Below are positions 1-11,505 of a stretch of 64,000 nt of DNA, in pieces. The notes beneath the pieces are model-generated. The model was not told the DNA's origin. It made no database searches and worked only from the letters and a program-made list of their open reading frames with translations. This stretch comes from Lingula anatina (taxonomy: Eukaryota; Brachiopoda; Lingulata; Lingulida; Lingulidae). The DNA is taken from assembly GCF_001039355.2 (NCBI RefSeq), contig NW_019774892.1, positions 174,724 through 238,723 on the forward strand. Direction: 5' to 3'. The number at the start of each line of letters is the position of its first letter. Position 1 is the stretch's first letter. The position numbers and the translations under genes were made by a program.

Positions 1-640
1 TGTCTTTTTTTCAGGCAACGATGAATTCGTAAAATTATTAATTAAGTAATAAAAAAGAAGTGCTAAAGCGCTTCGTTTTCTGTCTTTTTCCTCCAACCTT
101 CTTTTCTGCTCTTTAAGCTTCTTTCCCTTGTCTTTTGAATCTGAATTAGATTAGAATCTGAATTGAGCAAAATTCAAAAAATTTGAAAATTGTTGCACAA
201 CGAAATTGTCGAGACACGAGCATGCGTCGTGAGCACGCCTTCTATACTCGCAGTCCCGTCGTGTTTTCGATTTTGTTCGTTTTAGATGTGAGGGCGTGCG
301 CCGTACTCAACACGCAAAGGGCTCTTTCTCCTCCATTTCTTGCGGCGTGCATCTTGGACCAGGCAAGTCTCACTTGCAAACCAATCGCAAACTCCTTAGA
401 AAGGGAGCAAATTACTCTTGCGGCCTCGCTGTTCGCAGATTATTCGTAGAATCTATTGGAAATGTGCAATATCCTCCGTACGTGCTTACATACGTGCGAA
501 CTCGAAATTTCGCATAAAGGACTTGCGTGGTACATGAGATTCTCCGCAAAATTTGGACTTAAACGGGTCGTAGATTTTGATCCACTTACCTACTAGTAGA
601 CCGACCCAAACCTGTATAATTAAATGGAGGGTTGACTCTG
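1..640. other. Left edge, no gene recognised
   Basis: Short open frames occur here but none carries a recognisable domain or clear splice structure. From about 565 to 660 the sequence resembles 11940-12060 (shared stretches around tagattttgaYccactta and ccctcagtttcg-like text), so part of it is a dispersed repeat. The missing 5' exons of the Ly6 gene probably lie further left, outside the window. Confidence 0.5.
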
Positions 641-672
641 TTACTCGATCCTCAGTTTCGGCAAAATTGCAT

Positions 673-925
673 AGGGGGAGTAATGATGCGGGGGAGTATC
701 GGTGCGGGGGAGTAACGGTGCGGGGAAACAACAATGCCGGGGAGTATCGGTGCGGGGGAGTAACGGTGCGCGTATAACGGCAATTTTACAGGGGGTTTAT
801 TGATGCGGGGTTCTATCAGTGTGGGGTCGTATCGATGTGCATAATGCAAAAAATTACTAAGGGGGAGTATCGGTGCGGGGGAGTAACGGTGCGGGGGAGT
901 ATCGGTGCGGGGGAGTATCGGCATG
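673..925. repeat. 16-bp G-rich minisatellite
   Basis: Units of about 16 bp, consensus GGGGGAGTAWCGGTGC, run from 673 to 775 and again from 860 to 925. Degenerate units lie between them (around 789-840). The repeated frame on either strand encodes a short repeated peptide, which is a by-product of the array and not a gene. The G runs are all on the plus strand. Confidence 0.9.
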
Positions 926-1136
926 ACCCCGGTTGGGCATCAGCCATCCGCAGACTTAGATCGACTTACAGATCAAATGCGGATCAAATGTGGACAACCC
1001 AGTTGGGTGCTTGCTGCTTAATGCTTGTGGGAATTCTATTTGTTTTTAGGGGATTATGCGACTAACTTTCATGTGGGTCGGCCATACTTGATCGAGGATC
1101 TGTGAGTCCGCGGCGCGTATCAACTGGTTGCGAATG

Positions 1137-1262
1137 TGGCCTTACAATAGTCACCCTGAGTTTCAGAGGGTAATAGAATTTCATCTTTATACTTTTAAAC
1201 GCACATGACGCCCTGAGTTTCAAAGGGCAGTAGAATCTCACCTTTATACTTTTAAACGCTTA
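1137..1262. repeat. Two tandem copies of a ~60-bp unit
   Basis: The text ccctgagtttcaRagggYa followed by agtagaatctcacctttatacttttaaacgc-like sequence occurs twice in a row, at about 1153-1201 and 1211-1258, with a few differences. Function unknown. Confidence 0.75.
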
Positions 1263-1582
1263 TATAGTTGGCTTAATTTTCAGATCTTCTTTCAAATTAA
1301 ATTAATCAGTGTACAATGTATAATGACAATTTTGATAATGATGATGATGATCAAAAAAGTTATTATCCAACGAAGAGCATTTTACTGTGTTGAGCAGTCT
1401 TAATAATTAAAAGAATACCGGTGTGCTATATTTTAAGAGAAACTTTAATAGTTCATCCTGATATTTTTTCGACCACTTTTGAATGGTCATAAATCAATGA
1501 GATGATAACACCATTCTCTTCATTTTATAGAAATGCTGTTATGTAGTCATATGTACTGATAGTTTTTGACCTTTAATTTTAG

Positions 1583-1994
1583 AGAAATTTCAGCATGAAC
1601 ATCCACACCTTTGCACGAGCCTGTGCACCAAACAACACGGATTTCTACGACAGTTGTCGCCAGTTCAGCCCAAGTGATAACGACACGTGGGATGCGGCCT
1701 ACTTTCCCGGGATGACGTATCCGGACGTGGGAATCACAAGCATCGTCGGTGAAGTGTGCGCATGTAATTCTAGCTCTCTCTGCAACGGTCAGGATGTCAC
1801 CATAAATGGGAGAATGACTATGTGGAACTACGGTATGAGTTTAACTGCATACGTAGTGCTCACTTAATTCATTGTTTTTGTAATGGGATTTGAAATTTTA
1901 ACTGTATGTTTTATGGAAATTGGCAGGGTGTTTAATTGTTGTTGCTGTAATCGCTTCTGTTTTATTAGTTAACAGTCAAGGTAACGTTAAATGA
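1583..1994 (+). CDS. Ly6/uPAR-domain protein, 3' exons only
   Basis: Two exons are visible: 1583-1832 (acceptor tttag, donor gtatga) and 1927-1994 (acceptor ggcag, stop TGA at 1992-1994), joined in phase. The first encodes a cysteine-containing stretch ending in VCACNSSSLCN, the typical end of a Ly6/three-finger domain in which the final Cys is followed by Asn. The second adds a short hydrophobic segment (CLIVVAVIASVLLV) and a 7-residue polar tail, which could be a GPI-attachment signal or a membrane segment. Family members are usually small secreted or membrane-anchored surface proteins. The ATG at 1595 lies inside the exon frame and is probably not the start; the signal peptide and the first part of the domain are not in the window. 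Without splicing, the frame would stop at 1867. Confidence 0.65.
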
Positions 1995-4590
1995 TTCTTA
2001 ACCATGACGTATTTAGTGTTTTATTTGTCCAAATTATAAACAATGAGGAAAGATGTTCTGGAAACAGATGCATTTCTTACTAGTATCTTGTTCAACTATC
2101 TTCTGCCGACGTTTGATATACATATAAGTAAGAAAAGATTTACAAGAAGGATCTTCAATGTCTTGATTAACGGTGTAAATATTTATTTCAAAAATTTATA
2201 TTTATCTGAATGATTGAATAATGGAGGCACATGTGGGAAAGCGAAGATGCTCGACATTTATTGTACAGTCACATGAAAGAATTTCAACAATAATATAAAG
2301 ACTTATACTGAATAGTCAGCCGTTTTGGACTATTAACAATGTAAACAAGCATTTTCTCTGCAAATACCAGATATTAAGCACATATTTTGTCAAAACTGAA
2401 TACATCATTTTATTCACCAAACTGCCTATAAATTGTCAAAAAGTAATGATTCAAAAAATCTTCCACTTTCAGCAGATAAATAAGCTTCTCATTCCATTCA
2501 CCTAGCAAAGATTTAACATGCACAAAATCTCATCATAACAGCTAGCATATATAACATAACAATGACCAAAATGTTGCCAATAGGGGATATAGATAATTAC
2601 ACTACACCTCATTGCACTTAATTTTGCCACTTACTCTAGAACCTAGGGTACTTTTAGGACAGACATTTAAGCCGGCTAAGCTGACAGTAATCTAGTGAGA
2701 CTTCACACAGGGATAGATCGATCTAAAACCTATGGGAATGGGGTCTTACACATTACAGACTAAATAACGATAATAATTTTTTTTTCACAACACGCACTCA
2801 ACACTCCCCACAAATATATACGCGACAAAAGTACAAAGTAAGTCACAAAGTAAGATGTGATGAACTTTTTGGAAAAGTTTGACAAATACAAACTTATTGC
2901 CAGTGGATGAAAATACGTCATACATAAATAAGGTCATACATGAGGTCTCAGGTCTGCTAAGCGCTGACTGTATCAGGCAGGGAAGATATGAATACCTGTA
3001 TTCAGCTTTTGCTAAAACCTGTATAGAGTATTATCACTAATAAAGAAACTCCAAAAGTCTTACGCGCTATCTTCCGTCGCCTAATTAAGGGGATCTCTTA
3101 ATGATGTGATTTTGTCTCTCGTGGAAAGTAATACTGAGAGAGGAGGAGTGGAGACTTAATACAGACTGTAGGTGCAAAAATGCGCAAGCAGCACAACTAG
3201 CACAATCCACATGTAAGTCAGATGTAGTCACGTGACCTTCTAGCTTTTACCATGCAATGTCAGGCAGATATTTTGAACTTAAGAGACAGGCAGGTCCAGA
3301 TTTTGAAAGTTATAGACAAGCAGGATTTATTTATAGGAGACAAGGGAGTCAATGGTAAGTTTACGTCTACACTTGGTTTACTGGATGTTTATGTTTTGCT
3401 GAATTTTATTGAGTTATTTAGTAGTGCAGGGTTCCCAAGTTTAGTAATTGTTAGAAGGTAAATGGGTGTAAAATGTATCAGTGGCAAGTAAGTTAAATTG
3501 TGTTTAATGTCCGTGTTATGTTTAAACCAAGAAGTAATATGTTAATCTATAAGGTTGTATAGGCCTACAATTAATCTGGAAGATAGACAAGTGTGTATTA
3601 AGTATTTGGCCAAAGGCTATATAGTATAGTAACAGTTGAACTTAGTGCTGATGCAATAGTTATTGTACCGCCAGCTCCTACGCTGGTGGTACACATGGTT
3701 TTAGACCCGACCAGCCTGTTCCGCCGGCTCCGCGGCCATGTCACCGTTACCGCTTCTCCTCCTGGACTTCAAGGGCCTGCGTACTCATCTCTTGTATTTA
3801 GGTCACCTATAATCTCAACTCGTTCCACGTAAAATTTGGGCTTTGTCAGTATTGGGGTCTACAGCTAGGCTTTTTAATCTGTTCTCACTACCATGATCGT
3901 GTCTACGAACACGGTTACTCTTCACCGTGACCAAGCCTACCGCCCACTTTTTGAACAATGGCAGTAGGAGGATCGTTTAACAATGGATATTTAGCCAGTC
4001 GCGTGGCAGGAGAGCGTGTCCCGATCTCTCAACCTGGCAGGGGGCGACCGTCTTATTCAGGAAGCGTGTGCATTTAGGCGTGATGTCATTAATAGCCGCT
4101 AATTGCTGTCCGGTAAATATTGCACCGCTTCTTATTACTTCAAAAATCAAAGCATCTACTTACTGTACTTCTTCAGTTAAACGGGAATATATAAAGCGGG
4201 TTTAGCAGAAAATACAATTAACAGCATATTCACTTAAATAAACAAGTGTAAACACAAACCAACGCTCAATTTGAAGAGAATAAATAAAAAATGATAGTAT
4301 GACTTTGACGTGTCGACACTAACGACTCCACCATTATCGCACTCTACCACTCCATATCTGTCTGCAAATAATAGTATTTGGCAACATAACACTCAATCTA
4401 CAAATCAATAAAAATAAACAAAAAAATTAAATACGCTGTACATTATCATTATTTCAGGACGTGTTTATAAGCCTTGGTTATTTATGAAAATGTCTCTTTT
4501 CTAGTTGAATGATATTAAAAAATTTACTATGAAGAGCATCGCCACTACAGAGATAAGGAAGTAAACTCTTCATGACACTAAGATGGGTGC
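1995..4590. other. Intergenic, no gene seen
   Basis: I find no credible exon here. One inverted-repeat element fragment (2600-2745) is annotated separately. Around 3665-3690 there is a short imperfect palindrome (accgccagc...gctggtggt). Confidence 0.5.
2600..2745 (-). mobile_element. MITE fragment, AGATCGATCT family
   Basis: Read on the minus strand, this stretch matches 48300-48420: TTTTAGATCGATCTATCCCTGTG, then a shared run through ctcactagattactgtcagctt and the GCCGGCTTAA segment. Only one end of the element is present here; the fuller copy is in intron 1 of the KHDRBS gene. Confidence 0.7.
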
Positions 4591-4639
4591 AAATGTGTAC
4601 CCTCTCTAGCACTGTTAAAGGTCCACAAACAAATATACA

Positions 4640-6200
4640 CACATTTGTCAAGACGACAAGATAGATTTCACTACGATGTATCAAGTGTAATAATTGTTAC
4701 ATATATATTCTTATATTCTTATATGTTGCTTATATAACTTATAATTGCATTAAGAAAAAATCAGTATATCAATTAATTCACTTTAAATAAAATCATCTGC
4801 AACAGAGGCTAAAAGCTGTGCACCTGGGACTAAGGGACTGCCTAAGCTCAAACATATTGAAGACAAAGACAACTTCCTTTCTTTTCCGAGAGAACAATAA
4901 CGGGGGCGAAAGGAGCAATTACAACGTGCAAACGTGCATCAGATAAGAAGCCCTACAATGTAGTTGCGATTTTATCTGCAATGGTGGTCACAAGCTGGTC
5001 TCATCCTTTAATGCGATGGAGTTTGATACACCACACATGTAAACATACATATTTAAGAAAAAATCGAAAAACATTTGTAGAACTGGTCTGTGGGACAGTC
5101 ATTTACTTGTATTGAAACTTAAAAAGCATCAAAAAGGGACTCACTTGTACAGTTGATATTTGAAGAATGACGCCGAAATATTTTCCTGTTCCTGCAGCGT
5201 ACATTAACTGTACTTGTGTATACATGTACTTACGTACGTATTTATTCTCCTCTCGAAATATATCGCGCACAATTCTCTCGACAACTATCATCTTTATATG
5301 AGGAATGTTGAGGACATTTTGAAAAACAGGCAGTCTCAAAACAACTTTATCACTAATAGTCTATTCTAAATATTTAAATACAAATGCATTTATAAGGGCA
5401 AATACTGTATATCATTTTGCTTGCTTATAGCCCGCATTCCTGAAGAAATGCATAGTCACACTTTACAAAGGTTGAAATGGTGTCGCCGACATAAAACAAT
5501 CACACTTGGCAATCAATGTTATGCTGGAGTTTTGTGAAGTGATGTCAGGCATAGACCTGAAAAGGTTAATTTGATCTACATTAGTGCGTTAAACATCGAA
5601 ACGAGGTAATTTCTGGTCGTGCGTCTCCGTCGATAATTAATAAACCGGTATGATAGAAGAAAGAGTCTTGACAATTTCCCNGCCGCCGACATAAAACAAC
5701 CACACTTGGCAATCAATGTTATGCTGGAGTTTTGTTAAGTGATGTCAGGCATAGACCTGAAAAGGTTAATTTGATCTACATTAGTGCGTTAAACATCGAA
5801 ACGAGGTAATTTCTGGTCGTGCGTCTCCGTCGATAATTAATATACCGGTATGATAGAAGAAAGAGTCTTGACAATTTCCCTCAAAGTTCTCTCTTCATTG
5901 TGTCGAGACGGGAGATGTGCATTTGCTATACAGTACTAAGCAACGTTCGTACATAAACGTTTATCTAAACACATCTGTCAGGACGTCAATATAGATTTCA
6001 CTTAGATGTTTCAAGTATAATTTCATATTTACTCCAAATGTGGCCTTATTAAAAGTCCCTAAAGAAAAAGCAGCATATCAATTAATTTATTTTAAGTCAA
6101 ATCATCTGCAACAGAAGCTAAAAGCTGTGCACCTGGGACTAAGGGACTGCCTTTATTGAACTAAACTCAAACAACTTCCTTTCTTTTCATACAGAACAAT
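4640..6200. repeat. Diverged direct repeats
   Basis: Sequence at about 4640-4880 recurs diverged at about 5970-6180. Both contain atcatctgcaacagaRgcta and the stretch agctgtgcacctgggactaagggactgcct. No coding potential recognised. Confidence 0.7.
5481..5880. repeat. 200-bp direct duplication across an N
   Basis: 5481-5680 and 5682-5880 are almost identical direct copies, separated by the single N at 5681. The second copy continues into unique sequence (tcaaagttctctc) exactly where the first is cut off. This is the pattern left when two overlapping contig ends are joined without merging. Confidence 0.9.
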
Positions 6201-6399
6201 AAAGGAGGTGAAAGCGGCAATTGCACTGTATATACGTGCATTGTACGGTGTACATCAATTAAGGGGTCCGGTTGCTGTAAAGGGTGTAATTATATATATG
6301 TATTTCAATGAGGTCTTGGTGCGATTTTATGTACTATTAAAACAACCTTATATTAATGTCACTGGGTCCAGCAACAAGAAATTTAATTCACATCTTTCC

Positions 6400-6862
6400 T
6401 ATTGATGTTAAATGTTACAATCAGGGCTGAAGAGGTGAAATGGTTAAATGGGGTGGGTATACTTTTTCAAGAGAGCCAGGGCTCAACTTTGGTTGGGAAC
6501 AGGAATACGAAAGACATAATTTCATTTTCACCCTTCATTAAGACGTCGATGCCGAATCATCATAGATTCCAACAGGACAATGCCCCCAGCACACAAGCAG
6601 GAAAACTAAAGGATTTCTTAAGGAAAATGCAATAAACTGGTTTCAAACTCCCCCCGAGAGTCCAGACTTAAATCCCATAGAAAACATCTGGTCTACGATG
6701 AAAATACACTAAGCCAAAAACAAAAGATGAACTTGTAAGTGGGATGCAGGAATTCTGGAAGACGGTCACAACTGAGGAATGTATAAAGTACATAAACTAT
6801 ATAAACAAAGTTATTCCGGAGGTGTTGAAAAGGGAAGGCCGTGCATCCGGATATTAGATTCA
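6400..6862 (+). pseudogene. Tc1-type transposase fragment, dead
   Basis: The C-terminal part of a Tc1/mariner-type DDE transposase is visible. FQQDNAP (about 6567-6590) holds the second catalytic Asp, and after a frameshift near 6630 the frame gives ESPDLNPIENIW (about 6655-6692), the typical block carrying the last acidic residue. A further frame shift and stops follow, and the reading ends near 6860. The N-terminal DNA-binding part is missing. The word cactttttcaatt recurs at about 6881 and 7110 and could be a remnant of element ends. It cannot encode an active enzyme. Confidence 0.8.
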
Positions 6863-6899
6863 TGATTATCAGGAGAATGCACTTTTTCAATTAAATGAC

Positions 6900-9630
6900 T
6901 GTTCGTAAGAGCCATTTTATTAATTTTCCATTTTTAAAATTTATTTTTTATAAAATTGTTGTAGTTTACTGTATGGACGTTCCTTGTTAATTGTGAATAA
7001 ACCGACTATTCATTGACTGCAATAATTTGTTTCATTATATATACATGTAGGTCACATTTCACTTCATTGAAAAAGACAATCACCGCATAATTCTGCCATA
7101 TTCATACTTCACTTTTTCAATTGGCTTGAGCATGTTATCGTGACTCTTATCGTTTCATCTAAGTAAGCCAAAATTAAGATGAAAGGGCAACATAGGTAAA
7201 TTAATTATATTTCATACAATTACAAAATTCTATTTTTGAAAATGTCTACGAAGTTTGAAATGCGGTGAATAAACAGAAATATCGTCAGTGCTTGAACCAT
7301 GGTTAAACCCAACATTTAGTCTTCCATGTCTTAACAAAGGGCACGTGCCGTTCTACGCCAGAACAATGCTTGGAACTAGCGGGGCGTATGATTGCACAGG
7401 CTGCTTGACGGGACACGATGTAGACAGCGGGGAATCCGAGATGGTTACGATTGATAACTTAAAAGCTTAAACTGTCGCTATTTGCCCTGTTATTATCCAC
7501 GCGGGGGTTATCAGGAGTCACGGTCGCACTGACCGTAACCTACTGTGAACGGTCTTATTGGCCTAGCTGTATGCATTTTGCTGTTTAGCAGTTTATAATG
7601 TCCCATATCATTAAGTCATCATTAATTTTATTGCTGCTGATTTGCAGAATATTGCAGCAAATTGGAAAGAAGGAATTGCAATTTGCAGAAGATTTGCAGC
7701 AATAAAGCAGTAAGTTTGCAACTGACCTGATATTTTGGTAAGGGTAAAGCTCATAAGGTATAGAAATGAAGAGCATCCTCAGTTGGGAGGAGAAACCTAA
7801 GATCTGCTTTGCAAGAAGCAAATATGCAGGGCCTTTGGTCATATCTTAAGACCCAAAAATCCATATAGCTGTACAAAAATCATGCGCGCCTCTTCCATAA
7901 TACCATGTAACTGTAAGGTGGTGACATTCTCCTCCATGCTGGAAAAGATTACAAAATGCCAAGCATTTGCACTTCCCATGCTTATAAGGAGAGTTAAAGA
8001 AACTACGCCCGGTAAGCTCATAAACTGTACTCAAACCACATCCATGTGGACCATAAGTGCTTTATGTAATATGTAAGACAAAGATCAATGTATGAATTGG
8101 AAGAAACCTTCCAATTTTTGCAACCTGCAATGTGTATGGCTAGGTTCTGAGGAATATACCCATGACCTCTTTACCAATATGCTTAATGAAATACCCAAGT
8201 ACTAAATGCTCCAATTCTCCAATCCACTGTAACACCATGTTTCCTCAGGAGGAATCTTAGACGCGTCGGATCCTTTAGTTTCCACTCTCCTTTGGGAAAA
8301 GAAAATCTGATCACCAAGCACAAAAAGGTTTTTCACCCATTGGGCAATGAACTGAAGGAACCATAACATAAGGTACTCGATAAGCATTATTTTGACGTGG
8401 ATCTTGTCCCTGTATCTACTATGCTGATTTGAGCTGGTGAAACCTGTGGAAAATATTGTATCCTTCCAAGGCAGCAGGGTGGTGGAGGATTCATAATGTT
8501 AAGAGATGGATACACCCATGACCACAGATTGTCCTTGGTTCTTATTCCATGACCCTTTAACAGTGCTAGATACAGGGAAGAAGTATTGATCAATGTAGTG
8601 TCCCTACATATTCAGGTGCACATCTAATAGCAACTCATTTTTATGGACAAAAAAGGCATGCCCCCGCAGAGAAATTCAAAACTGCTTATAACGTGGTTAG
8701 TTTGGTATGGCCAGCAGCTTCTCAAAGTCTTATTCCAAAAGATAACTATCAGGACAGCATCCATAGGTATAGAAACATGTTACAGTTGGAGAGAGCTTGT
8801 CAGGAATGATGGATGAGCAGAGATGTTATGAAAAATGAATATATGCCTGTTGTGTGAAGGATAATTATCACATATTTTGAAATCTGTTTGTAATCCCGTT
8901 TTACCTCTGAAATCAAGTTTTAAAGGTCCACATCATCTAAATAAACCCAACTTAATATTAATTGTTAAGTTAAAAGTAATGCTGCATGGCAACATTATAG
9001 TAACATACATGCCTGTCATGTCCGGCATTAAGATAAAAAATATATTTTATGAAGTCTCATGATGTAACCTGATGTGGTCCAACAGCTTTGGAGTTTTGTG
9101 CCGGCCTCTTTGTATTATGCTCATGTGAAAAATTTAACTATACAATTATAGGAAATTAATGTTTAGATCTACATAAGATAAGAAATTGGTATATAAGCAA
9201 TGAGAATTTATATCTTTGGGAGAGAAAAGAAGAAGAGGAGAGGAGATTGGGAAAAACGGAGCAGACGTGTTTTCAAGAAGTTAGGATTTGGAGACTTAGA
9301 AACATCAACGAATAAATCCTTTAACTGGTCATTATGTGGACTTGGGTTTTCTTTGTGCGACCTTATGTAAATCTGGCATGAAGTGTAGAATCTTTAGATT
9401 GCATTATCCACTAAGTTAGTCGAAATCGTAATGTCCTATTTCAAGCCCACACTTGAATTAAGCATCCTACATTTTTATGACATTCAATCCATATATAAAG
9501 AAAAGTTCATTACATGACATCTGGGATGACAAGTCTTTGATGTCATCTATAAAATCTATATCAGTGCCACCTGAAAAATATACATTAAATAACAGATTTC
9601 AACTATCAGTAAAGTACACATGGTACCATT
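6900..9630. other. Intergenic, no recognised gene
   Basis: Several open frames of 60-85 codons lie on both strands at 7280-7470 and 7585-8600. None shows a domain, catalytic motif or consistent splice sites that I can recognise. The stretch 7585-8600 on the minus strand is fairly open and could be an old element-derived coding relic, but I cannot name a family. Confidence 0.4.
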
Positions 9631-9639
9631 GATTTGTAA

Positions 9640-10600
9640 TGGTAAGGGGTATATGGCAGCCAAATTGGATTTTTCTCTAATGAAAAAGGCTTAATCATAT
9701 TCTTTACAAATATTAAAATGTATGAGATATTTAGGAGAATTTATATTTCTTAAAATATTGCTTTTACCATGTTTGAAATAATTTCTAGATTATAGAACAA
9801 GTGCCTCAGTTGCGAAAATGGTAAAATAAAGGCAGCCATCTTGGATAAATAAGCCATTTTGAAAAAAGATATGGTCTCAGCTTTACATTCAAAAATAAGC
9901 AATTGTCCTTTACCAATAAATTGCAAAGGAAACATGGAATATACTTCATTGAAGAAGATATTTGATCTTGCAAATAAGGTGCATGCTGTGCGCACCTTTG
10001 GGCCATAACGGTCGACATGCATGGTGGCCATGTTGGATTTTTTTCTAACTATAAAGATTAATACTGTACAGAGAGAGGAAATACAGGTCATACTGTACAT
10101 AACTTATATTTGATGGTGTGTTGCTTCTATCAAGATTGAAAGTAATTCTAGATTAAATAAAACATGACCTAACTGCAAAAATTGCCAAATTTTTGGCCGC
10201 CATCTTGAATAAAGCAGCCATCTTGGGTCAAGACACCATCTCAAATTTACCTTGAAATATTTAAAGCAATTGTTCTATACCTGCATATTGTAAAATAAAA
10301 ATAAAATATACTTCATTTAATAAGGTATTTCAACTTTCAAAAAGATATACATTGTGCTTCTGACTCATTATGGTGAGGGGTGTGTGGCAGCCATATTGGA
10401 TTTTTCTCTTAATCAAAAAGCCTACATAGTGCATGCAGACAACAGAAATGTGTGAAATATTATAAAAAAGCTATATGTTATGACAGTTTTTTCTTATATC
10501 ACTCTTAAAAGAAATTCTAGATTGAAGAAAACATGACTTAATTGCAAAAAATAGTGAAATATTGTCCGCCATCTTGGATGATGCGGCCATTTTGAACCCA
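9640..10600. repeat. Tandem array, ~365-bp unit
   Basis: Three diverged units start near 9653, 10022 and 10385 (steps of about 369 and 363 bp). Each has a ggcagccatattggatttttctct-like start, a middle block like attctagattgaagaaaacatga, and a block like gccatcttggat. The array ends near the N at 10608. Confidence 0.8.
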
Positions 10601-10608
10601 GTTGTCAN

Positions 10609-11215
10609 TGATTCAATCTGACAAACTGCAATGATAGGAGTTTATTTCCATTTTTGAAACTTTATTACACAATGCATGAAAACAAGTTTACCATCATTTT
10701 TACAAAATCAACTAACAATGTTGTAAAGATCCAGGATATGTCAAAAACACTTTTACGTATCTTATTGGTTCAATAATGAGACTGTTAACATGCCTAAGAA
10801 TTGAATCTGAGGAAATGTGAAAAAACACCATAACTTCTAAAATAATGGCTCAATTATGCTGATTTTCGAACTCAACCTGCGTTTTAGTAAGATTGACCAC
10901 TCCTGTGAGTTAAATGACAATTGGTTTATCTGTTTTTCTTATATGGTGTTTACAGTGTTGCATATATGCTGAAAAATGAAAAAACAGCATAACTACTAAA
11001 ATAGTGGCCCGATCATGCTGATTTTCGAACTTGACCTGCATTTTATGAATATTCATCAGCTCTGTAAATATAAAGCCAAAAAGTAAAACTGACCTCCACT
11101 TATCGTGTTTACAAGGAAAGTGCACGGCGCCGACGGCGACAGCGACGGCGACGACGGCGACGACAGACGCAGGTGATGGCAATATGTACAGACACATCTG
11201 TGTCTGTACATAAAA
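10609..11215. repeat. Interspersed repeat, related to 62.3-62.8 kb
   Basis: Shared blocks with 62320-62770 include tttattacacaat, ataatcaactaacaa, cttattRgttcaataatgagactg and gctgattttcRaacttgacctg. Inside this copy a subunit of about 120 bp (accataacttctaaaat...gctgattttcgaactc) occurs twice. The end carries a GC-rich GACGGC run (11128-11163). Confidence 0.7.
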
Positions 11216-11444
11216 ATTAATTGTAGAAGCTTGTTTTATTATTCTCTGTAATATTATAATGTTAGAAACATGTTATTTGCCAAAATTTAAACAAACACCA
11301 TAAAGGACTCGCTGGCAGGCAAGCAAACCAAAATTTCCTCCACCCCCTTCTTTCTCACAAGTAAAATCTTGTGTGTCAACATCTGTCATGCTGTACGAAA
11401 TTCAGCTTGTCTTGTAAAAGGAGGCCCTGGCGGTATGCTCCATT

Positions 11445-11457
11445 CGCACATGCGCAG
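11445..11457. promoter_or_regulatory. NRF1-like site by PLPP start
   Basis: CGCACATGCGCAG is close to the palindromic NRF1 site (core GCGCATGCGC). It sits about 50 bp before the first ATG of the phosphatase gene, where such sites often mark housekeeping promoters. Inferred from the sequence only. Confidence 0.35.
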
Positions 11458-11505
11458 GTGTCGTTAGATCGTACAGGATGCTCACTAGCGAGTAGGAAGT
11501 TTCTG

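Noticed and set aside
577-924. Open frames with repeated HRYSPAPILP or AGEYRCGGVTV peptides
   Set aside because: They translate the 16-bp minisatellite; no splice context or start supports a gene.
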